DNA of 64,000 bases from CAVTOA01 sp963736285 (GTDB lineage Bacteria; Actinomycetota; Actinomycetes; Mycobacteriales; QHCE01): NCBI GenBank assembly GCA_963736285.1, contig CAVTOA010000002.1, forward strand, positions 310,001 to 374,000, in the 5' to 3' direction. A program made the position numbers and the translations under genes. The first letter of the stretch is position 1; each line of letters starts with the position of its first letter. A model generated the notes under the pieces. The model was not told the DNA's origin. It was given only the letters and a program-made list of their open reading frames with translations, and did not search any database. Of the stretch, positions 56,470-64,000 are shown in pieces.

Positions 56470-57141
56470 TCAGCGAATCGGAGAGAACAATCGAGCTGCT
56501 GGCTGCTGCTGGCTGCGCTGCTGTGGGGAAGCGCTCTGAGCGCTTGGGCGCTGACGCGGAGGTTCGCCGTTGTGACGTGTTGTGACCCAAGGCCCCTCCG
56601 TGCTCCAGCTGTTGGGTATATTTGCTGGCCCGCCGTTGTTGTTAAAGACTACGTATTCGGAGTTTGGCAGAGAACCGCCTGCGGACGAAGTTATCTCTAC
56701 TACTACCTGTTTTGGCTTCGCAGGGCTTGGGTTGTTCTGCTGACTAAACTTGATCCCCCACCATGAACCGGGAGAATTTGGCAAGTTGTTCTCGGCGAGA
56801 GGCTCCTCAGCTCTATACGAAGTGCTTTGCTTCCCACGAGCGACGGTTACGGTCAGCTTCACTGGTTCGCGTTCGGTTGCACCTGGAGTAGTTGGCGCTC
56901 TCGCTACGAGAACCCTTCCGTTTTTTCCGTCCGTTGATACTGAGAGGGCTACGGTAATCGGGGCATTCGGATGGCCTGCCACCGCGGCGCTCACAGGAAC
57001 AACACTGGGAGGGATGTTGCCCGCAGGTAGCTCTGTGAAAGTGTCGCCTTGACTAGAAGCAGTTGAAGAGAGACCAGTGGTAGCGAGTGCTGTAGCTGCA
57101 AGAGCCGCTCCGGCCAGCCCGACCCTGCTAGGTTTAGTCAT
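56470..57141 (-). CDS. Secreted protein of unknown function
   Basis: A 223-residue protein with a signal peptide (basic MTKPSRVG, hydrophobic core LAGAALAATALATTGLS, likely cleavage after TAS). The mature part has a Thr/Val-rich beta-type domain (KLTVTVARGKQSTSYRA, VVVEITSSAGGSL, YVVFNNNGGPANIP) and a Gln/Ser/Arg-rich tail. I do not recognise a family. Confidence 0.65.
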   Translation of the reverse strand: MTKPSRVGLAGAALAATALATTGLSSTASSQGDTFTELPAGNIPPSVVPVSAAVAGHPNAPITVALSVSTDGKNGRVLVARAPTTPGATEREPVKLTVTVARGKQSTSYRAEEPLAENNLPNSPGSWWGIKFSQQNNPSPAKPKQVVVEITSSAGGSLPNSEYVVFNNNGGPANIPNSWSTEGPWVTTRHNGEPPRQRPSAQSASPQQRSQQQPAARLFSPIR

Positions 57142-57389
57142 GGAAATGTCCCTCGAGTCAATGATGCGTGCTACTTAGAGCTCTTGAGCTTGTTCATCAT
57201 GCCAGCGCTGCGCAAACCGAGCTGCCGCCTTCGCTTTTGTGCGACTTCGTCGACTCACTTGGGCTCACCATCTGTGTGAGTCACGTTCCTGTTTGACCGG
57301 TGGGTTGTGTCGGTGTTTCCTGCGATGTGACCGGTCGGGCAAGGGGCAGATCACCACCAGCTGGTGCAGGTGTGCCAGCGATGGGACAC

Positions 57390-57830
57390 TCAGCCGAGTT
57401 CCTCGGCCAACGCGACGATGATTCCTTCGGGGCCGCGGGCGTAGCAGAGCCGGTAAATGTCCTGGTACTGCACCACCTCTCCCACAAATTCCGTGCCGCG
57501 GGCTTGTAGGCCGGCAACGGTGGCGTCGATGTCGTCGACGAGGAACATGATGCTGCGTAGACCCAGCGTGTTCCCCAGTGCGTTCTTTGGCTCAGGGCCC
57601 ACTACCGCCGGAGCGTGGAACTTCGTCAGCTCGAGCCGGTCGTGGCCGTCCGGGGTCCGCATCATCGCGATGTCGACTCGCACGCCGTCGATCCCGTTGA
57701 CGCGGTCCACCCAGTCCCCTTCGATCGGCGCCTCGCCCTCTAGCTCCATGCCCAGCTCTACGAAGAACGCTTTGGCAGCCTCAAGGTCGTCGACGACGAT
57801 GCTCACATGGTCCATCCGCCGAATCGTCAT
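57390..57830 (-). CDS. VOC family (glyoxalase-like) protein
   Basis: A 146-residue protein of the vicinal-oxygen-chelate fold: MDHVSIVVDDLEAAKAFFVE at the start of the first module and LRSIMFLVDDIDATVAGL at the second. Metal-site candidates are the His in MDHVS, the Glu in DRLELTKF and a C-terminal acidic residue. The substrate is unknown. The ATG at 57830 (MTIRRM) is the conserved start. Confidence 0.88.
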   Translation of the reverse strand: MTIRRMDHVSIVVDDLEAAKAFFVELGMELEGEAPIEGDWVDRVNGIDGVRVDIAMMRTPDGHDRLELTKFHAPAVVGPEPKNALGNTLGLRSIMFLVDDIDATVAGLQARGTEFVGEVVQYQDIYRLCYARGPEGIIVALAEELG

Positions 57831-57875
57831 GGTGGTTCCCCTTCTCATAGCGTGCCTATCACGGGCACCGGTGTA

Positions 57876-57943
57876 CCTAGGACGGAGCTAGCGTCGCATT
57901 TTCGACACCTAGGACCAGCTTCTGGCTGTCTCGGTCCTAGGAC
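57876..57943. repeat. Three CCTAGGAC boxes upstream of the VOC gene
   Basis: cctaggac occurs at 57876, 57908 and 57936. The last two also form an inverted repeat (cctaggacc / ggtcctagg, 16-nt gap). Spacings of 32 and 28 bp are near three helical turns, so a cooperative operator for the VOC gene is plausible. Confidence 0.55.
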
Positions 57944-58199
57944 AGGCACTGCTGGTTATCACGCATCACCTGGCTAGGCGAGAGCCAATTATGTCCCTTC
58001 CCATACGTTCTCGTGCGTAACGGCGAGGCGTACTCGAGGAAGAGCTATCCATAGCTGCCAGCAACTCATTGCCCATGACGGAGCGTGGCAACGTTTCTTC
58101 ACAGCAGACGGGAGTACTGAGCTGGCTGCTTGATACTTCGATGTCAAAGATTCGATATGAGCAGGGGTTGAGGAACATCCATGTCAGATCGTGCGTTAA
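57944..58199. other. No gene recognised between VOC operator and Tn3 remnant
   Basis: A short minus-strand frame (57966-58178) has no recognisable family. The sequence ends at the point where GC-rich transposase coding begins. Confidence 0.5.
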
Positions 58200-61100
58200 G
58201 CCCTCGCGGCCTCGATTGAGGGAGCGCCGTCACGTGCGGAGTTGGAGCGGTACTTCTTCCTGGATGACTCGGATCTGGAGAAAGTGCAGGCCAAACGGCG
58301 TTCGCACAACCGGCTCGGGTTCGCGGTCCAGCTGACCAGCGTGCGCTACCTGGGCCGGTTCATGCCGGACCCGCGGCAGGTTCCGGCGGAGGTCGCCGAG
58401 TACCTCGCCGAGCAGTTGGGGATCGCGGATGCGTCGTGCCTGAAGGAGTACGGCGAGCGGGACGGGACGGCCCGTACACACGCCGGGGAGATCCAGGAGG
58501 CCGGAGGCTGGCGTGACTTCGCCGAGGTGCGCGACGAGCTGAGCGACTGGCTGGATGCGCGGCCTGGACGACCGGCGACGGGCCGAAGTCGCTGTTCGAC
58601 GCGGCGGCCGGGTGGCTGCGCGAGCGGCGGGTGCTGCTGCCCGGGGCGAGCCGTCTGGCCCGGTTGGTGGGCACGGTTCGGGAGGCGGCGAACAACCGGC
58701 TGTGGGACACCCTGTACGGCCTGCTGAGCATCGGCCAGCAGGCGGTGCTGGACTCGCTGTTGTCCGTTCCGCCGGGTGCCCGGATCTCGGAGCTGGACCG
58801 GTTGCGCCGGGGGCCGGTGCGGATCTCCGGGCCCCAGATGAAGTGGGCGCTGGAGCGAGCGCAGGAGATCGCAGCCTTCGGGATGGGCGAGGTGGACGTG
58901 TCCGCGATACCGCCGCGGCGGCTGGCGGAGCTGTCCCGGTACGGCATCGATGGCAAGGCGTCGCTGCTCAAGCGGCACGGTGACTCCCGGCGTCTGGCCA
59001 CGCTGCTGGCCACTGCGGTCTACCTGACGTCCCGGGCGGTAGATGACGCCCTGGACCTCCTGGAGGTGCTGATCGCGACGAAGCTGCTGGCCAGGGCGGA
59101 GCGGGAGACGGCGAAGGAGAAGCTGAAGACCCTGCCGCGCGTGGAGAGGGCGTCGGCGAAGCTGGCCGCCGCGTTCCAGATCGTGTTCGACAGCACCAGC
59201 GAGCAAGTCGACACCGACACCGGGGAGATCACCCGCCCGAGGTGGAGACGCTGGAGGCGATGTGGGAGCGGATCGAGCAGGTGGTGCCCCGGCACGAGTT
59301 GGCGGCGGCAATCGCAGCGCTGTTCGAGCTGACTCCGCCGCTCGACTCGGATGCGGACGAGGCATGGCGGGCCCAACTGGTCACCCGGTTCGGCACCGTA
59401 CGGCCGTTCCTGAAGCTCCTGGTGACGGTGGTCGACTTCGACGCTACCCCGGAGGGCCTGCCGGTCCTGAAGGCGTTGAAGTCGCTGCCGGACTTGATGG
59501 GGCGCAAGAAGGTTGGGCCCGCCGAGATCGACACGGGCCTACTCACGGGCTCCTGGCGGCGGCTGGTGCTGTCCGCGCCACACCTGGAGCCGGGCACGGT
59601 GGACTGGAAGGCGTACGCGTTCTGCGTGCTGGAGCAGCCTACACCGGATGCTGCGCCGACGGGAGGTGTTCGCGAAGAACTCCTCCAAGTGGGGCGATCC
59701 TCGCGCGAAGCTGCTGGACGGGGACGCGTGGGAGCAGGCCAAGCCCAGCGTGCTCCCCTCGCTCGGGCTGCCCGCCGGGGCGGGCGAGCACCTGGCGGCA
59801 CGAGCCGCGCTGCTGGACGGCACCTACCGTGAGGTCGCCGGCCGGGTGCCGGCGAACTCGCAGATCGTGTTCGACGACGACGACCGCCTGCACTTCGCCG
59901 CGCTGGAGCCGGAGCCGGAACCTGCCTCTCTGCGCCAGCTGCGGGAGGCGGTGGAGGCGATGCTGCCCCGGGTCGACCTGCCGGAGGTGCTGCTGGAGGT
60001 GTTCTCGTGGACCGGCGCCGACCAGGCGTTCACTTCGGTCACCGGCGGTGAGGCCCGGCTGAAGGACCTGCACGTGACCATTGCCGCGCTGCTGGTCGCG
60101 CACAGCTGCAACGTCGGCTACACCCCGGTCATCGGAGCCGCGGACGCGCTGAAGTACGGCCGCCTGTCCCACGTCGACCAGACATATCTGCGGCTGGCGA
60201 CGTATCGGGCGGCGAACGCAACGCTGATCGACTGCCAGGCGTCGATTCCGCTCGCGCAGGCGTGGGGCGGCGGCCTGGTCGCCTCGGTGGACGGTATGCG
60301 GTTCGTCGTGCCCGTGCCGTCGGTGTACGCGCGGCCAAACCCGAAGTACTTCGGGCGCCGGGGCGGCGCCACCTGGCTGAACATGATCAACGACCAGGCG
60401 GCGGGGCTGGGCGGGAAGGTGGTGGCCGGCACCCCGCGCGACTCGCTGTACGTGCTGGACGTCCTCTACGACCGCGACGGCGGGAAGCGCCCCGAGATGA
60501 TCGTCACCGACACCGCGAGCTACAGCGACATTGTCTTCGGCTTGCTCACCCTGGCGGGATTCGCGTACGCGCCGCAGCTCGCTGACCTGCCGGATCAGAA
60601 GATGTGGCGCATCGACCGCACCGCCGACTACGGCGCCTTCCAGGACGCGGCCCGCGGCCGGGTAGACCTCGCCAGGATCGAACGGCACTGGGAGGACATC
60701 CTGCGGATCATCGGCTCCATCCACACCGGCGCCGTGCGCGCGTACGACGTGATCCGCATGCTGTCCCGCGACGGCCGCCCCACCCCGCTCGGCGACGCCA
60801 TCGCCCACTACGGGCGGATCTCCAAGACCCTGCACATCCTGCGCCTGGCCGACGAGCCCGGCTACCGCCGCCAGATCAAGAGCCAGGCCAACCTCCAGGA
60901 GGGCCGCCATGCCCTTGCCCGGAAGATCTTCCACGGCCGCGCCGGGCAGCTCTACCAGCGCTACCAGGACGGCATGGAGGACCAGATCGGCGCCCTGGGA
61001 CTGGTCCTCAACGCGCTCGTGCTGTTCAACACCAGGTACATGGACGCCGCGGTTGACCAGCTGCGCGCGGACGGCTTCGAGGTCCGCGACGAGGACGTGG

Positions 61101-61222
61101 CCCGCCTCTCACCGTTTGTACGGCATCACATCAACATGCTCGGCCGGTATTCCTTCCGACTGCCTGATCTGCCCGGCGGTCTGCGACCCCTGCGTGCCCC
61201 GGGCGCTCCTGACGAGGAATGA
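58200..61222 (+). pseudogene. Tn3-family transposase TnpA, truncated and frameshifted
   Basis: About 1000 residues of a Streptomyces-type TnpA can be followed in four frame segments. GAPSRAELERYFFLDDSDLE is near the N-terminus, whose first residues are missing. Breaks lie near 58565, 59235 and 59640. The catalytic DDE region (VASVDGMRFVVPVPSVYAR, MIVTDTASYSDIVFGL, GRISKTLHILRL) is in the last, longest frame to 61222. The individual breaks are small, so some may be sequencing errors in GC-rich DNA, but the missing N-terminus shows real truncation. Confidence 0.85.
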
Positions 61223-61260
61223 CCGTGTGGACATCGCTGCGTCCTGCTAACGTCTGCGGC

Positions 61261-61311
61261 ATGAAGCGCGCTGCTATGACGACGACGCCGGAGAGTGTCC
61301 CGGCGCGCTGA
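61261..61311 (+). CDS. Threonine leader peptide (attenuator)
   Basis: A 16-codon frame, MKRAAMTTTPESVPAR, with three consecutive Thr codons (acg acg acg at 61279-61287). It stops 14 bp before a strong hairpin and lies upstream of a threonyl-tRNA synthetase gene. This is the classical layout of ribosome-mediated attenuation: stalling at Thr codons when charged tRNA-Thr is low favours expression. Function is inferred from layout. Confidence 0.65.
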   Translation: MKRAAMTTTPESVPAR

Positions 61312-61325
61312 CAGATGATCAGTCC

Positions 61326-61355
61326 GAAGCCCCGGGGCGAGTGCCCCGGGGCTTC
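61326..61355 (+). terminator. Attenuator hairpin before thrS-like gene
   Basis: gaagccccggggc pairs perfectly with gccccggggcttc around gagt (13-bp stem). No T-tract follows, so termination would be of the T-less actinobacterial type. It lies between the Thr leader peptide and the ThrRS start. Confidence 0.65.
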
Positions 61356-61398
61356 GTCGTAGGCCCGGTCACTCGCTCCGCACCGCAAGGAGACCGCG

Positions 61399-62638
61399 AT
61401 GACCACCGTGCACGACCACCGCAAGCTCGGCCGTGAACTGGGCCTGTTCGACACCGACCCGCTGATCGGCGCCGGCCTGCCGTACTGGCTGCCCGACGGC
61501 GCGGCCGTGCGGCACACCCTGGAGGAGTACATCCGTGCCGCCGAGCGGCGGGCGGGCTACCAGCACGTGTACTCGCCGGTGCTCGGCAAGCGGGAGCTGT
61601 ACGAGATCTCCGGGCACTGGGCGCACTACAGCGACGACATGTTCCCGCCCGATGGACCTCGGCGGAGAGCAGGTCGTCCTGCGGCCGAGCCTGTGCCCCC
61701 ACCACGCGGTGATCTACCGCTCCCGCTCCCACAGCTACCGCGAACTGCCCCTGCGGATGGCCGAACTGGGCGGCATGTACCGCTCCGAGCTGTCCGGGCG
61801 TGCTCGGCGGCCTGACCCGGGTGCGGGCCATCCAGCTCAACGACGCGCACATCTTCTGCACCCTGGACCAGGTCGCCGAGGAGGCGCAGGCGGCCCTGGA
61901 GATGATCCGCCGGGCGTACGAGGCGCTCGGCATCACCCCGGCCCGCTACCGGCTCTCGCTGCCCGGGCCCCGGCGGGAAGTACGTCGCCGCACCCGAGAA
62001 GTGGCGGCGGTCCACCGCCCTGCTGACCGACGTCCTCGACCGCTCCGGCCTGCCGTACGAGGCGGCCGAGGGCGAGGCCGCGTTCTACGGCCCCAAGATC
62101 GACGTCCAGGTCACCGACGGCGCCGGCCGGGAGTCCACCCTGTCCACCGTCCAGGTCGACTTCCACCAGCCCGAGCAGTTCGACCTGCACTACATCGGCG
62201 CGGACGGCGCCAAGCACCGCCCGGTCATGGTCCACCGCAGCATCATCGGCAGCGTGGAGCGAGCCGTCGCCCATCTCATCGAGCAGCACGGCGGCGCCTT
62301 CCCCGCCTGGCTCGCCCCCACCCAGCTGGTGATCCTCCCGATCTCCGACACCGAACTGCCGAACGCCGCAGCCCTCGCCCGACGCTGCGACCCGACTCGG
62401 GCTGCGTGCCGAGATCGCGGGACCGGACCGCGGCAGCCTGGGCGCCCGAATCCGGGAGGCCCGCCTGGTTCCCTACCAAGCCGTCATCGGCGCCAAGGAG
62501 GCCGCTGACGATCACGTCGCACTGCGCCTGCGAGACGGACGCCGACTCGACCCGCAGCCGGTCAGTGACGTACTGACCCGCATCAGCGCTCTCATCGGTG
62601 ACCACAGCACCGAACTGTGGGCCCACGCCACCTCATAG
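61399..62638 (+). pseudogene. Short threonyl-tRNA synthetase (resistance-type), multiply frameshifted
   Basis: A class II ThrRS lacking the N-terminal TGS and editing domains, starting directly with the catalytic core (GLFDTDPLIGAGLPYWLPDG). Motif 2 regions and the zinc segment follow: MDLGGEQVVLRPSLCPHHAV, where the usual NCPHH reads LCPHH. GEAAFYGPKIDVQVTD and VMVHRSIIGSVERAVAHLIE are motif 3 regions, and the C-terminal anticodon domain ends at ELWAHATS. Frames change near 61650, 61797, 61975 and 62390, mostly by one extra base. Short ThrRS copies of this kind are known as self-resistance to ThrRS inhibitors such as borrelidin or obafluorin. A strong aaggaga site precedes the ATG. Confidence 0.8.
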
Positions 62639-62649
62639 CAGCGTCGCGA

Positions 62650-63096
62650 TCAGCGTCTGCTGTCGCCCGGCGCGAGGAGGCTGGTTATCTCAGCGATGGC
62701 GTCGGGCGAGGGCTTGAAGTAGCGGCGGACGTTCTCCGGCTTCTTGTGTCTCGACTTGGCCATCAGCATCAGCAGGCTGGCCCCGGCCTCGCCCAGGTGG
62801 GTGAGGCCGGAGTGACGGTATTCGTGCAGGTCCCAGCCCGTGCCCGGTCCGCGCACGGCGGTGTGCTCGTCGAGAAGGGCGCGGGCCTGCCCGTACGACA
62901 GCCGGGCCAGCCCGGTATCCGGGCACACGTCACGAGAGCTGACGACCTTGCCGGGTCCCGGGCGGCGGTGGGTGACGAACACCGGCCCGCGCGTGCGGCC
63001 CTTCAACAGCCGGGGCAACAGCCGGGCGGTGCCAGCGTCCCAGTACACCGTCTCCAGCACGAAGTCCTCGCGCGCCTGGCCCCGGCGGCGGGCCGT
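62650..63096 (-). pseudogene. Tyrosine integrase, C-terminal fragment
   Basis: The last ~148 codons of a Streptomyces-type phage or plasmid integrase. HEYRHSGLTHLGEAG holds the HxxR box and SRHKKPENVRRYFKPS the downstream His and Tyr nucleophile. The N-terminal half is gone; the frame runs straight into the AlkZ-like fragment at about 63097. Confidence 0.85.
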
Positions 63097-63413
63097 GCTC
63101 GGCGCCTCGCGGCGCCGGCCAGAATGCGTGGGCTTGTGAGTTGGAGTATCCAGCCCAAGTCTTCGGCAGCGACTACGTGCAGTGTTCCGCGCATCGGCCA
63201 GGATTTGACCATGTCACCCGCATTGAATGCCGCCACTACCTGTTCTCGAGTGTGCTCCTGCGTGCGGAGGGCTATTGACGTGAGAGCTCCGTCAAACCGC
63301 TGCGCTTGTAGCGCAGTGAGCCACCGCACTACCTCTAAGGCAGTGGCCTGATCTTGACCCACCAATCGTTGAGCCACGATGCGTAACAGGGCGAGGTCCG
63401 GCGGAGTCGTCAT
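63097..63413 (-). pseudogene. AlkZ-like protein, N-terminal fragment of a second copy
   Basis: About 105 residues (MTTPPDLALLRIVAQRLVG to ILAGAARRRAR) nearly identical to the N-terminus of the intact gene at 53707-54771, including the QxQ motif in LTALQAQRFDG. A stretch of about 60 bp at roughly 63149-63208 is identical in both copies. The chain is cut where the GC-rich block begins. Confidence 0.9.
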
Positions 63414-63570
63414 AGTTCTCACCCCTGGGCTTGTGGTGGTCGCACCGTGGCTTGCCGAATACGCCGCACAACTCATTCTTGCTGTTCCGGTGCGCTGGTG
63501 TCATCTCGAAGAAGTAGAAGCATGCTTCGACGAAACGTGCCGCTACATCCCGAAGCCGAGGATGACTTCT

Positions 63571-63615
63571 ATGCCAAGACGGATCTTCCGTCGCGACATT
63601 AAATGGAAGCTTTGA
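63571..63615 (+). pseudogene. Start of a second ATPase gene copy
   Basis: MPRRIFRRDIKWKL, then a stop, corresponds to SRIFDRDFEWKQL at the start of the ATPase at 54932. It lies divergent to the AlkZ-like fragment, as the intact pair does, and shares the loop cttcgacgaaa upstream. Confidence 0.7.
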
Positions 63616-64000
63616 CCGGTGGCATTGGACTGCTCTGGTGCGAGGGTTCGTAGACGACTTCGATCTTCACTCGATCCAGATCCTCGAAGTAAACGGCGTA
63701 GTAGCCCTCAGCGTATTGAGGGTAGGCCTTCGCGCCTCCGTAGAGGGGTTCTATACCGCGTGGGCGAAGGAAGTCGGTCACGAACTGATCGACGTGGCCC
63801 GCAGAGGGAACGTTGAAAGCAAGGTGACCGAGGCCTGTCTGCTTGCGGTGGTATCCAACCTGCCGATGTCCACCCTTGGTAGTGGAGACGCAGAGGTAGC
63901 TGTGGCCGTCATGGGCATCGAAATGATTGCCGTCGTCTGCGATGACGAAACTGAGAAAACGTAAGAAGTCTCTCCAGAGGTCGAACGATTCCTCTGAGTT
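63599..64000 (-). CDS. VOC family (glyoxalase-like) protein, N-terminus beyond window
   Basis: The minus strand is open from the window edge to a TGA at 63599-63601, giving 133 C-terminal residues. SFDLWRDFL, GLGHLAFNVPSAGHVDQFV and YPQYAEGYYAVYFEDLDRVK, then IEVVYEP, mark the second VOC module with the metal His (GHLAF) and Glu (IEVVYEP). It is not closely related to the VOC gene at 57390. The substrate is unknown. Confidence 0.88.
   Translation of the reverse strand, partial: NSEESFDLWRDFLRFLSFVIADDGNHFDAHDGHSYLCVSTTKGGHRQVGYHRKQTGLGHLAFNVPSAGHVDQFVTDFLRPRGIEPLYGGAKAYPQYAEGYYAVYFEDLDRVKIEVVYEPSHQSSPMPPVKASI

Larger units (their letters stand above)
58200..63096. mobile_element. GC-rich mobile-element debris (Tn3-type transposase, ThrRS, integrase)
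   Basis: The block shows far higher GC than its surroundings. It starts inside a 5'-truncated Tn3-family transposase and ends at about 63096 inside a truncated tyrosine integrase that abuts, with no spacer, a truncated AlkZ-like gene. I found no terminal inverted repeats, so the ends are deletion or recombination joints, not transposon tips. Confidence 0.75.

Noticed and set aside
57966..58178. 70-residue minus-strand frame
   Set aside because: No recognisable family, no ribosome site and adjacent to a recombination joint; not supportable as a gene.
59639..60934. 431-residue minus-strand frame in GC-rich DNA
   Set aside because: Antisense shadow of the Tn3 transposase; long antisense frames are expected at this base composition.

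Overview
The window comes from the chromosome of an actinobacterium (class Actinomycetes). It carries a complete Pup-proteasome locus (mpa, dop, pup, prcB, prcA, pafA, pafB, pafC), RbpA, a GarA-type FHA protein, a fused Lnt-Ppm1 protein and HelY, a combination largely confined to that class. Core genes look moderately GC-rich; 58.2-63.1 kb looks much richer in GC, like Streptomyces DNA. I cannot name the genus.

Left block (0-34.6 kb): a PAC2 gene (cut by the window edge), Fe/Mn superoxide dismutase, an ABC exporter pair, a RecB-like nuclease, a site-2 protease, TrmI and then the Pup-proteasome genes. Pup is ligated by PafA, Pup and conjugates are processed by Dop, Mpa unfolds pupylated proteins, and PrcBA degrades them. 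PafBC is the DNA-damage regulator. Then follow TatA/TatC, HelY, peptide deformylase, an amidohydrolase, Lnt-Ppm1, FxsA, RbpA, a repeat-rich membrane protein, a LuxR-type regulator and a PlsC-type acyltransferase. The order recHP-trmI-mpa-dop-pup-prcBA-pafA-pafBC-tatAC-helY matches the Rv2119-Rv2092c neighbourhood of Mycobacterium tuberculosis.

Centre (34.9-42.9 kb): tRNA-Pro(GGG), a decayed TrmO-like gene, a decayed Vps62/beta-propeller gene, two dif-like Xer sites (38.07 and 38.39 kb), a tyrosine recombinase directly beside the second site, an MFS exporter with a palindromic operator, a solute-binding protein and a DUF5999 protein.

Right block (43-54.8 kb): mostly minus-strand genes, gcvP, MerR, DUF151, FtsR-like MerR, GarA, GcvH, PgsA and KhtTU, matching Rv1832-Rv1822. 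The left block reads mainly rightward and the right block mainly leftward, so genes converge on the dif-like sites. I infer that this is the replication terminus.

Accessory end (52.9-64 kb): an aldo-keto reductase, an AlkZ-like protein divergent from an ATPase/nuclease gene, and a degraded second copy of that pair at 63.1-63.6 kb. Against this second copy lies GC-rich debris of a Tn3-family transposase, a tyrosine integrase, and a short ThrRS gene preceded by a threonine-codon leader peptide and an attenuator hairpin. Many genes, including conserved ones (pafA, gcvP, khtT, khtU, an ABC ATPase), carry single-base frameshifts. These are either assembly errors or true decay, and raw reads are needed to decide.
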